Shown: positions 1 to 6,629 of the stretch, piece by piece | Numbering within the stretch: the stretch's first letter is position 1 | Layout of the letters: every line of letters begins with the position of its first letter | IMG/VR virus record: IMGVR_UViG_3300042309_000455 | Location: 1-45,477 of that record | Length of the DNA: 45,477 nucleotides | From: a virus | Strand: one strand, 5' to 3' | Made by a program: the position numbers and the translations under genes | The notes under the pieces: model-generated | What the model was told of the DNA's origin: nothing | Database searches by the model: none | What the model saw: only the letters and a program-made list of their open reading frames with translations

Positions 1-1
1 A

Positions 2-226
2 ATAGATAATAAAAGATCAGCATCGTTAGATAGGATAGATCCAAATAAGGGCTATGTGCCGGGGAATGTTAAGATTGTTTCTTATGAAGGCAACTCCCTA
101 AAAAATAGAAACAATTATCATTCCGCCGTTAAGATGCTGGAATATATAATACAAAACTCGCCGCCAGAAGATATGGCACCCGAAAAGCGAGATGAATTAC
201 TTAATCTTCTTAAATACTTTAATTAA
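2..226 (+). CDS. HNH-like endonuclease family protein, C-terminal part (5' end outside window)
   Basis: An open frame enters from the left edge and stops at TAA 224-226, giving about 74 residues. It contains SLDRIDPNKGYVPGNVK followed by an SYEGNSLKN segment. This 'LDRIDxxKGYxxGNVxxVSxxxNxxKN' signature is typical of small phage HNH-type nucleases or zinc-loop proteins, in which the Asp and Asn residues lie in the metal/DNA-binding fold. The N-terminal part, where other catalytic or zinc residues would be, lies outside the window. Function as a homing or recombination-type nuclease is therefore a family inference. Its 3' end overlaps the 3' end of the minus-strand Cys-rich gene by about 30 nt, so the two are convergent. 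Confidence 0.6.
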   Translation: MDNKRSASLDRIDPNKGYVPGNVKIVSYEGNSLKNRNNYHSAVKMLEYIIQNSPPEDMAPEKRDELLNLLKYFN

Positions 227-538
227 CTCTTTCTCAAATTCAGGGTCTTTACTGTATTCTATATTTATTTGTTTTGTATTTTCTGTTCCTTTTATTATAA
301 TAGTTATATATGGTAAATCATATTTCGCACAAGTCATCGACGCGAGAGACACCAAACACGAATCGCAAATCTTCATTAATTTGCCATCTTCTGCAAGCAT
401 ATTGAAATAAACTAATTTGCGTAACGTGAAGAATAATAAATAATCTTGTTTACTATATGCAAGTTCACAACCCTCACAACAGATTCTCTTTCTACAAGAT
501 CTAGGGTTTACAACTGTAACTTGTAATTTGTTCTTCAC
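197..538 (-). CDS. small Cys-rich protein, possible zinc-ribbon, unknown function
   Basis: Minus-strand frame of about 113 residues if the GTG at 538 is the start; a TTG further upstream at 574 would add 12 residues, but those lie in the promoter region shared with the PhoH gene. Two CxxC pairs (C21-x2-C24 and C58-x2-C61, with extra Cys at 15, 20 and 70) suggest one zinc site. The C-terminal third is charged and helical (KDPEFEKELIKVFKKIK). I do not recognise a family. The Cys spacing and the promoter-like motif directly abutting the GTG (538-552, minus) favour a real gene over the smaller plus-strand frame it overlaps. It is convergent with the HNH-like gene and divergent from the PhoH-like gene. 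Confidence 0.55.
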   Translation of the reverse strand: MKNKLQVTVVNPRSCRKRICCEGCELAYSKQDYLLFFTLRKLVYFNMLAEDGKLMKICDSCLVSLASMTCAKYDLPYITIIIKGTENTKQINIEYSKDPEFEKELIKVFKKIK

Positions 539-552
539 TATATATAATACAT
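538..552 (-). promoter_or_regulatory. candidate late-promoter motif, minus strand
   Basis: Minus-strand sequence ATGTATTATATATAG resembles the motif ahead of the gene at 15451 (ATGTATTAATATAAGG). Its last base is the G of the proposed GTG start, so a transcript from it would be leaderless or nearly so. This is a weaker match than the GTGTAA copies. Confidence 0.3.
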
Positions 553-560
553 TAAATAAA

Positions 561-576
561 GAGTATAATAACAATC
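561..576 (+). promoter_or_regulatory. candidate late-promoter motif ahead of PhoH-like gene
   Basis: GAGTATAATAACAATC ends 3 nt before the ATG at 580. It resembles GTGTATAAATAATAAG at 9813. No Shine-Dalgarno is visible. Together with 538-552 it would make a compact divergent promoter pair. Moderate match only. Confidence 0.35.
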
Positions 577-579
577 AAA

Positions 580-1302
580 ATGTCTAAAAAAGATAATTCC
601 CCTCATGTAGCTCAAAAGGAAAAGCTAAAAGATGAATTTGAAATTCGTAAACTAAAATGGACCCCGAAACAAGAAGAAATTATTGCTGCCGCTTTAGATA
701 AAAGCACCAATATTATTATTCTTGATGGGCTTCCCGGCACAGCCAAGACGCTATTAAGCGTTTACTGTTCACTAGAATTACTAAAAGCTAAAAAAGTATC
801 TGATATTGTATATATTCGATCCTTAATTCAAAGCACAGATGGTCAAACTGGCTTCTTGACTGGTGATTTGGATGAAAAGACCTTCTTTTATAACGTACCA
901 CTATTTGATAAGCTGGAAGAATTACTAAATAAGTCTAGCATCGAATTACTAAATAAGCAAGAAAGGATTAAAACCTATCCTGTTTCTCTCCTTCGTGGTT
1001 ATACTTTTAACGTTAATTCTGTAATTCTTGATGAGGGTCAGAACATGATGTTCGATTCTCTCGTTACTGCTGCTACTCGTATGGGTAAATTCAGTAAACT
1101 ATTTATTTGCGGCGATACTATCATGCAAAATGACTTGGGCAAGAAATCTGGGTTTAAAGAGTTTTGTGATATCTTCCAAGATCAAGATAGTCGTGATAAT
1201 GGTATTCAATACTTTAAACTTGGGCCAGAAGATATTATGAGAAGCGGCATTACACGCTTTATTGTTGATAAGATCACTAAATACAAATCAATTATTCATT
1301 AA
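580..1302 (+). CDS. phoH: PhoH-like P-loop ATPase
   Basis: The 240-residue protein carries a Walker A motif GLPGTAKT at about residues 50-57, a Walker B-type VILDEGQN at 147-154, and FICGD at 175-178. These occur in the order and spacing of the PhoH family, which are cytoplasmic ATPases or putative RNA helicases common in large phages. Their role in infection is not established. The ATG at 580 is the first in frame and follows a promoter-like A/T motif without a Shine-Dalgarno. The gene is divergent from the Cys-rich gene, and its stop overlaps the stop of the minus-strand metallopeptidase-like gene by 11 nt, so it is probably a single-gene transcription unit. Family assignment is firm; cellular function is not. 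Confidence 0.9.
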   Translation: MSKKDNSPHVAQKEKLKDEFEIRKLKWTPKQEEIIAAALDKSTNIIILDGLPGTAKTLLSVYCSLELLKAKKVSDIVYIRSLIQSTDGQTGFLTGDLDEKTFFYNVPLFDKLEELLNKSSIELLNKQERIKTYPVSLLRGYTFNVNSVILDEGQNMMFDSLVTAATRMGKFSKLFICGDTIMQNDLGKKSGFKEFCDIFQDQDSRDNGIQYFKLGPEDIMRSGITRFIVDKITKYKSIIH

Positions 1303-1567
1303 ACTTTTGTTTCATCCTTTGATGAATAAGTCTTGATAAAGTATTAGCACATTTAGTTACTTTTGTTTCTGATTCTTGCCAGAAGAATGCGTGTAATACT
1401 TCATGTATTAGAATGTTGATCGTTTTTTGCTTGGTTAAGGCTGGATCAATTTTAATCTTTGGATTTTCCATCTCTGGAGAATCGCATATACCATAGCACC
1501 CTTTGGGCGGTTTAACCCAATTGATAATGTATTCGACCTTTTCGTAATTTTTGAACGAATACTTCAT
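1292..1567 (-). CDS. small HExxH metallopeptidase-like protein
   Basis: Minus-strand gene of 91 residues starting at ATG 1567-1565. An upstream ATG at 1648 exists, but the promoter-like GTGTAATTGTAATAG ends one base before 1567, and the intervening 27 residues look like translated intergenic DNA. Residues 55-59 read HEVLH in IHEVLHAFFWQESE, a zinc-metallopeptidase helix with possible third ligands in the following Glu residues (65, 67). The layout (short beta N-terminus, HExxH helix, C-terminal helix) resembles small phage proteins of the SprT/ImmA-like gluzincin type. Catalytic activity is inferred. It lies between two plus-strand genes, convergent with PhoH and divergent from the zinc-ribbon gene. 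Confidence 0.75.
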   Translation of the reverse strand: MKYSFKNYEKVEYIINWVKPPKGCYGICDSPEMENPKIKIDPALTKQKTINILIHEVLHAFFWQESETKVTKCANTLSRLIHQRMKQKFNE

Positions 1568-1568
1568 T

Positions 1569-1583
1569 CTATTACAATTACAC
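1569..1583 (-). promoter_or_regulatory. late-promoter-like motif, minus strand
   Basis: Minus-strand GTGTAATTGTAATAG, one base upstream of the ATG at 1567. It closely matches the plus-strand copy at 6609 (GTGTAATTAATTATTAGG). Finding the motif in the correct orientation in front of one of the only two minus-strand genes supports a promoter role. A transcript starting about 6 nt past the A/T core would begin at or next to the start codon. Confidence 0.55.
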
Positions 1584-1603
1584 TTACTTTTTACTGTTAT
1601 CAA

Positions 1604-1619
1604 CCTATAATAAATTAAT
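1604..1619 (+). promoter_or_regulatory. weak promoter-like A/T motif ahead of zinc-ribbon gene
   Basis: CTATAATAAATTAATG lies 5 nt before the ATG at 1625 and partly matches the recurrent motif, lacking the GTG. It would form a divergent pair with the minus-strand copy at 1569-1583. Low confidence in this A/T-rich background. Confidence 0.25.
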
Positions 1620-1624
1620 GAATT

Positions 1625-2026
1625 ATGCAAAAAGTTTACTGTTCTCAATGTGGAAATCCTAATTTATACACGCAAGCGAAACCAAAGTTCTGCTCTGCCT
1701 GTGGTACAGCATTCTATGGCGTTGTCGTAGAAAAGAAAGAAGATAAAAAGGCAAAAGTAAATAAAGTCCGCGCTCAAGAAGAGTATGATGAAGAAGATGA
1801 TGATGAAGGTGAAGACGACCAAGAGTCAACTCCCATTCCTGAATTAAGGGGCGGACTAGATGTCGATATTGAATTTGATTCACCAAGAAAAGAATCTCTT
1901 TCTAAAATCGCCGCTTCACTTCCTGATAATTTTTCCCGTTCAATAGATAGAAAACCACAAGGCTTCTCTGAAAAAGAGATATTAAAAATGATTAAGCAAG
2001 AAGCCGGTACATTAAGACAAAAATAA
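1625..2026 (+). CDS. acidic zinc-ribbon protein, possible transcription partner of the adjacent sigma factor
   Basis: 133 residues. The N-terminus holds a zinc-ribbon with C6-x2-C9 and C23-x2-C26 (YCSQCGNP and FCSACGTAF). A very acidic linker follows (residues about 55-70, mostly Glu and Asp), then a C-terminal segment with predicted helix (SEKEILKMIKQEAG). The stop is separated by one base from the start of the sigma-like gene, so the two are very probably co-translated. Small zinc-ribbon proteins next to phage sigma factors could act as co-activators (compare the role, not the sequence, of T4 gp33), but that is inference from position. Two long antisense frames over this gene are shadows of its repetitive Glu/Asp codons. 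Confidence 0.75.
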   Translation: MQKVYCSQCGNPNLYTQAKPKFCSACGTAFYGVVVEKKEDKKAKVNKVRAQEEYDEEDDDEGEDDQESTPIPELRGGLDVDIEFDSPRKESLSKIAASLPDNFSRSIDRKPQGFSEKEILKMIKQEAGTLRQK

Positions 2027-2027
2027 A

Positions 2028-2720
2028 ATGGCTCATAAAGTCCAAAAAGAATCATTTGAAAAGAACATTGCTATAATAGACGAAGAAATTCGCAAACGCA
2101 AGAACAAGTGGAACCTTGCTGCATTGTCTTGGATTGATTTCGAGGACGTTGAGCAGATATTAAGGATTCATATTTACAAAAAGTGGACTTTATATGATCC
2201 AAAGAAACCTCTTGCCCCTTGGTTAAACATTATCATTTCTAATCAAATAAAGAACATCATAAGAAACAACTATGGCAATTATGCTAGACCTTGTTTGAAG
2301 TGTGCGGCGGCAGAATGGGATGATTCTTGTTCAATATATGGTGAGCAATGCAAGAAGTGCCCCTTGTATGCTCATTGGGAGAATAATAAAAAAGACGCTT
2401 TCAATACAAAAGTAACTCTTCCTCTTGAAAATCACATTAAAGAAGTTCATGACATGACAAACGAAGGCTTTGATCTTTTGAGAAGCACACAAAGCTTATC
2501 GTCAGCACTAAAGAAAGTATTAAAGCCAGCAGAGTGGGTTGTGTATGAAATGCTTTGTCTAAGAAATCAAAAAGAAGAAGAAGTAGCTAAAGTATTAGGA
2601 TTTAAGACTACTGAAAAAAATCGTTCCCCCGGTTACAAGCAGATAAAGAACCTTAAGCGTTCTATTATTGTCAAAGCTAAGAAGTGCATTGTAAATGGAG
2701 AAGTAGAAATTTATGTCTGA
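2028..2720 (+). CDS. phage sigma-70-family RNA polymerase sigma factor with Cys-cluster insertion
   Basis: 230 residues. Residues about 36-81 look like sigma region 2: FEDVEQILRIHIYKKWTLYD, then PLAPWLNIIISNQIKNIIR, matching the 'YDPxK..F..W...II.N.I.d..R' core-binding and -10-recognition helices. Residues about 158-216 fit region 4 (LKPAEWVVYEMLCLRNQ, EEEVAKVLGF, then a basic helix). Between them lies a Cys-rich insertion, C89-x2-C92 with C101 and C108-x2-C111, that could bind zinc. Region 3 and an N-terminal region 1 are absent, so it resembles compact late or ECF-like phage sigma factors. It sits between the zinc-ribbon gene (1-nt gap) and the packaging genes (8-nt overlap). The recurrent GTGTAAATAATA motif is the natural candidate target. 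Sigma assignment is by motif reading only. Confidence 0.75.
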   Translation: MAHKVQKESFEKNIAIIDEEIRKRKNKWNLAALSWIDFEDVEQILRIHIYKKWTLYDPKKPLAPWLNIIISNQIKNIIRNNYGNYARPCLKCAAAEWDDSCSIYGEQCKKCPLYAHWENNKKDAFNTKVTLPLENHIKEVHDMTNEGFDLLRSTQSLSSALKKVLKPAEWVVYEMLCLRNQKEEEVAKVLGFKTTEKNRSPGYKQIKNLKRSIIVKAKKCIVNGEVEIYV

Positions 2721-3831
2721 AAATGGAAACCAGCCTCAAGAACTTAATGATCAACAAAGATTGGCAATTTTAAATGAGTGGAACAATCGTCCTACTAATC
2801 CTCCTTCTTTGCTTGAACTTGTCAGGCTTGCTTTTCCTAACGTTGATGGCGCAGACGGTAGAAGTTGGCACGGTAAAAAGGTCAAAGAGTTCTTGTCAAC
2901 AAGACAAATTAAAGCAAGAGCATCCTACGAATACTTAGCGAAAGATAAAATTGAACTATCTCCAGACCAGAGAGAATTTATTGCTAATAATGCCGGTTCA
3001 ATGGGCGCACTTGAGATCACTAAGAGTATTTTTAATAACCAAAATCTTACTAGTCTCAGTCAAGAGACTCGTACAGTTATTGATTTCATTAAAACTCTTG
3101 ATCAGAAAGTAATTCAAGCAGGTCCAGTATCTCAAAGAGAAGTAGAGACTCTTGCTAACTCTGAATATATGCCGCCAAAGACATTTGAGCGGATGTTGTT
3201 TCGCATAAATAAATATGTTCACGAAGGTATTGATAAAGACAAAGTAACTTCACGCCAGAAAGCTGCTATTAATGCTATCATTGGCTACATGCACACTTAT
3301 CGTTTCTTGCATCAGATAAATAGTTATACTTCTAACATTGATCGTGAATTATTTGAAAGCTCATTTGTACGTTATACGTTTGACAAACCAGATCTCACTC
3401 AAGAAGAAGTAGACCAATACATTGTGTTGGCTACTGAAGTGGTAATTTCAGCTAATATTCAAGAAACAATTCAAACTCTGCAAGATCAGATTGATGTAGA
3501 AGTAGATGGCGGCGGCAAAATTCCAATGGGTCTTATTGAAGCTATCAGTGGAGCAAGAGACGAGTATAACCAATCTACTATTCGCCAACAAAAGCTTCTC
3601 AATGACCTCAAAGTAAAGCGCAGTGATCGCCTTAGCAAGCAAATAAAAGAAAACGCCAGCATTCTTAATCTTGTTCAAATGTGGAAAGAAGAAGAATCCC
3701 GCGCTCAACTGCTAAAGCTTGCCGAAAGAAGAAAAGCAATGGTTAAAAATGAGATCGACAGGCTTTCTACAATGGATGAAATCAAATGTCGCATCTTGGG
3801 AATTTCAGAAGATGAGGTGTTAAATGGCTGA
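2713..3831 (+). CDS. putative terminase small subunit / DNA-binding protein
   Basis: 372 residues, overlapping the sigma gene by 8 nt and the ERCC4-nuclease gene by 8 nt. Residues about 32-62 (LLELVRLAFPNVDGADGRSW then KKVKEFL) form a helix-turn-helix-like segment with the 'GADGRSxxGKxVKxFL' pattern seen in phage packaging-associated DNA-binding proteins. A second helical segment spans residues 83-108. Residues about 265-350 are rich in Lys, Glu, Arg and Gln and look like a coiled coil. The position two genes upstream of the large terminase fits a small terminase subunit, though at 372 residues it would be longer than usual. A general DNA-binding function is the alternative. Confidence 0.45.
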   Translation: MSENGNQPQELNDQQRLAILNEWNNRPTNPPSLLELVRLAFPNVDGADGRSWHGKKVKEFLSTRQIKARASYEYLAKDKIELSPDQREFIANNAGSMGALEITKSIFNNQNLTSLSQETRTVIDFIKTLDQKVIQAGPVSQREVETLANSEYMPPKTFERMLFRINKYVHEGIDKDKVTSRQKAAINAIIGYMHTYRFLHQINSYTSNIDRELFESSFVRYTFDKPDLTQEEVDQYIVLATEVVISANIQETIQTLQDQIDVEVDGGGKIPMGLIEAISGARDEYNQSTIRQQKLLNDLKVKRSDRLSKQIKENASILNLVQMWKEEESRAQLLKLAERRKAMVKNEIDRLSTMDEIKCRILGISEDEVLNG

Positions 3832-4762
3832 GACCTGTAAAATATGTCAAAAAGTTTATGAAACTGATGTAGACTTTAATCGACATCTTAAAGCTCATAA
3901 AATAAGAGTAATTGAATATTATCAACAGCAATTGCCTCGCTATGATCTCTTCGATAATTCTATTATCAATTACAAAAATAAAGAACAGTATTTCTCTACT
4001 GATTTTAACAATAAAAACAATCTTAAAAACTGGCTCAAAGCTCAGTCCTTAGAGAAACAGCAAGAGTACTGTAGAAACTTTTTAGTTAAACGCAAAGAAA
4101 AGAAAAATCTAGAATATACTCCTTCTCAAGTTGAGTTAAGGAGCGTTCTAAGTCCAAGTGTTATTTATTTGCAAGAAATTTTTGGCGACTACTATAAGCT
4201 TGCTGAAGAAATTGGATTTAAAAATAAATATGTATATCCAAAGAGCTTGGAAAACCTTCCCAAGCTACAAACTAAGGACTCAATAATTTATATTGATACC
4301 CGCGAACAGAAACCATTTATATTTAACATGGCTTCTGAAGTTCGCACTCTTAAATTTGGTGATTATGGATTTAGTCATCCAAGTTATGATGGCAAACTTT
4401 ACTTTGAGAGAAAGTCTATCTCTGATTTTATAGGAACTTTGAGTGCTGGGTACGAAAGATTCTGTCGAGAGATTGAAAAAGCCAGCGAAGCAAAAGCTAA
4501 CATGGTTATTATTGTTGAAGAAAGCTTGAGCAATACACTCTCATTTAACTATTTACCTCATGTGTATAAGAAAGCAACGAAGGTAAATCCAGAATTTATT
4601 TTTCATAACGTTAGAGAGCTAATACAAAAATATCCACACGTTCAATTCTTGTTTGCAAAGGGGCGTAAGGAATCTGTTAGGATTATTGAGAAGATGTTCT
4701 CAACTGATGAGAACTTTTTTAAATACGATCTACAACTTTGCTACGATCTAAAGATGTTATAA
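3824..4762 (+). CDS. C2H2 zinc finger fused to ERCC4-type (XPF-like) nuclease
   Basis: 312 residues. The N-terminus is a classical C2H2 finger: C5-x2-C8-x12-H21-x3-H25. A basic middle region follows, with a segment at about residues 99-133 (YTPSQVELRSVLSP...GDYYKLAEEIGF) resembling a small DNA-binding domain. Residues about 154-285 form an ERCC4-type nuclease fold, with IDTREQKP at 157-164, KFGDYGFS at 177-184 and YFERKSISDF at 193-202. These are the metal-binding D...GDY...ERKxxxD signature of XPF-family nucleases. It overlaps the upstream gene by 8 nt and ends one base before the large terminase, so it belongs to the packaging operon. A role in genome-end processing or resolution of branched DNA before packaging is an inference. 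GAGGTG at 3814-3819 gives a plausible ribosome site. Confidence 0.85.
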   Translation: MAETCKICQKVYETDVDFNRHLKAHKIRVIEYYQQQLPRYDLFDNSIINYKNKEQYFSTDFNNKNNLKNWLKAQSLEKQQEYCRNFLVKRKEKKNLEYTPSQVELRSVLSPSVIYLQEIFGDYYKLAEEIGFKNKYVYPKSLENLPKLQTKDSIIYIDTREQKPFIFNMASEVRTLKFGDYGFSHPSYDGKLYFERKSISDFIGTLSAGYERFCREIEKASEAKANMVIIVEESLSNTLSFNYLPHVYKKATKVNPEFIFHNVRELIQKYPHVQFLFAKGRKESVRIIEKMFSTDENFFKYDLQLCYDLKML

Positions 4763-4763
4763 T

Positions 4764-6605
4764 ATGTGGTATACCCCAGAAAAGTACAATAGAATAATTC
4801 CTAACTTAAATGACGAATATTCTAAACTAAAAGATACTCTTGAAGATAAAGAAGCCAAAATAACTTTGGCTAAATTTTTGCGTTCAAATATAGGCATAAC
4901 TACAGAGCTAATTTCTGGTATAAAATTATGGCCTTATCAAGAGATCGTAATCAAAGGAATGTTGAATCGCAATTTCTGCATGAACGTATGGGGTCGTGGT
5001 GCTTCCAAGTCTTTCTCTGCTGCGGTATTCTGTTTTTTGCAATGCATCTTTGAGCCTAAGAGCAAAATCCTAATTGCTGGTCCTACATTCAGAACAGCAA
5101 GAAGTATTTTTAATTCAATAGAAAAGATTACTGAGTCTAAAGGCGCAGATTTATTGATGCAAGCGTTCGGCGCAAAATCAAAACGCAATGACGAATATGA
5201 TTGGTCAATAAACGAAGGCTCTATCAAAGCTATTCCTCTAAGCGGTGAAAAGATTCGTGGTTTCCGTGCTAATGTTCTTGTACTAGACGAGTTTTTATTA
5301 TTGCCAGAAGATATTATTAAAAACGTATTGATGCCATTCTTGATTGTTCCTCAAGACATTAAAGAACGTATTAGTATTCGTGAACAAGAAGATGAATTAA
5401 TTCGCCAAGGCGCAATGACAGAAGCTGATCGCATGGAATTTAAGAATACTTCCAAGATGATTGCTCTTTCCTCTGCTTCTTATACTTTTGAAAACCTTTA
5501 TAAAACTTATAAAGAATGGTGCGACAACATTTATTCCAAAGAACCAACAAGTGCAACTTACTTTGTATCACAATTAAGTTATGAAGCTTTGCCGCCAGAG
5601 ATGATTGACTCTTCTATTACAGAAGAAGCTCAAAACGGTGGCTCTTCTCATGCTTCTTTCTTGAGAGAATACTGCGCTCAGTTTACTGACGGTAGCGATT
5701 CTTACTTCAGCATGAAGAAGATGGAAGAATGCACTCTTAAGTTTGAAGAAAGGCCACATTCTCAAATCAGAGGAGATTCTGGCAAGCAATATATCTTAGC
5801 AATGGACCCTAACATGAGCGACAGTCCAAATGCTGACTATTTTGCAATGGCAATTTTAGAAATAGACCGAGAAAATAAGAATGATGTTCTTGTTCATGCA
5901 TACGCAGGTCTTGGAAGCTTAAATAGTCATATTAAATATTTTCATTACTTAATGACTAGCTTTAATATTGTTTATATCATTTGCGATAATGCTGGTGCTG
6001 ATATTTTCTTCAACACTTATAATGAATCTCAGTATGTAAACTCGGAATCTGAGAAGATAAAGTTTATTGACTTCGATTCTGATCTTGAGGGTATTGAATA
6101 TACGAAGATGGTTCAGAAGGCTAAGAGTCAATATAATCTTGAGAATAGGCAAATAGCAGTAACTCAGGTATTCACAACTACATTTATTCGAAGAGGTAAC
6201 GAAAATCTGCAAGCAGCCATTGACTATAAGAAAATTTGGTTCGCATCTAAAACTGTAGCCAATGAATCTTTCTTTAATGAAGAAATAAACAAGAGAATAC
6301 CTGAAGATCTTATATTCATAGAAGACATTAAAGATTGGAATAAGCTAGACCTTATAGAACATCAAGATTTATTGGTTTACAATACCAAAAAGCAATGCTC
6401 GCTTGTAGAATTTACTACTAGCAGCCGTGGATCTGTTAATTTTGATTTACCTCAACACTTAAAACGCTCCAATTCCCCTAACAGAGCAAGAAAAGATAAT
6501 TACACGGCTTTAATGTTAGCGAAATGGGGTTCCAAATGCTATAATGATATCATGACTACTGAAAATAAAATAGTAGCTGCGGGATTTACACCAATTTTAA
6601 TTTAA
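4764..6605 (+). CDS. terL: terminase large subunit (packaging ATPase/nuclease)
   Basis: 613 residues. The ATPase domain has a Walker A-like WGRGASKSFS at about 76-85, an LIAGPT adenine/strand segment at 103-108 and Walker B VLVLDEF at 171-177. The nuclease domain begins near residue 342 with LAMDPNMSDSPNADYFAMAI (first catalytic Asp at about 348), followed by IICDNAGAD (Asp about 408) and a late Asp in RKDNYTALMLAKWG near the C-terminus, matching the RNase H-like triad of large terminases. It would power DNA translocation through the portal encoded next and cut concatemers. It is separated by one base from the ERCC4-nuclease gene. Length is typical of terminases of large phages. Confidence 0.93.
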   Translation: MWYTPEKYNRIIPNLNDEYSKLKDTLEDKEAKITLAKFLRSNIGITTELISGIKLWPYQEIVIKGMLNRNFCMNVWGRGASKSFSAAVFCFLQCIFEPKSKILIAGPTFRTARSIFNSIEKITESKGADLLMQAFGAKSKRNDEYDWSINEGSIKAIPLSGEKIRGFRANVLVLDEFLLLPEDIIKNVLMPFLIVPQDIKERISIREQEDELIRQGAMTEADRMEFKNTSKMIALSSASYTFENLYKTYKEWCDNIYSKEPTSATYFVSQLSYEALPPEMIDSSITEEAQNGGSSHASFLREYCAQFTDGSDSYFSMKKMEECTLKFEERPHSQIRGDSGKQYILAMDPNMSDSPNADYFAMAILEIDRENKNDVLVHAYAGLGSLNSHIKYFHYLMTSFNIVYIICDNAGADIFFNTYNESQYVNSESEKIKFIDFDSDLEGIEYTKMVQKAKSQYNLENRQIAVTQVFTTTFIRRGNENLQAAIDYKKIWFASKTVANESFFNEEINKRIPEDLIFIEDIKDWNKLDLIEHQDLLVYNTKKQCSLVEFTTSSRGSVNFDLPQHLKRSNSPNRARKDNYTALMLAKWGSKCYNDIMTTENKIVAAGFTPILI

Positions 6606-6608
6606 AAT

Positions 6609-6626
6609 GTGTAATTAATTATTAGG
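6609..6626 (+). promoter_or_regulatory. late-promoter-like motif ahead of portal gene
   Basis: GTGTAATTAATTATTAGG occupies the only gap between the terminase and portal genes and ends 3 nt before ATG 6630. It is one of the best matches to the recurrent motif. AGG at its end could double as a weak ribosome site, but the spacing is short. Confidence 0.5.
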
Positions 6627-6629
6627 CTT

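Noticed and set aside
192-410. Plus-strand open frame of 72 codons
   Set aside because: It opposes the Cys-rich minus-strand gene, which has paired CxxC motifs and a promoter-like motif. This frame has only low-complexity hydrophobic sequence and overlaps the HNH-like stop.
1659-2055. Two antisense frames over the zinc-ribbon gene
   Set aside because: Their Ser- and His/Leu-rich runs are mirror images of the Glu/Asp codon run on the plus strand; neither has a recognisable domain.
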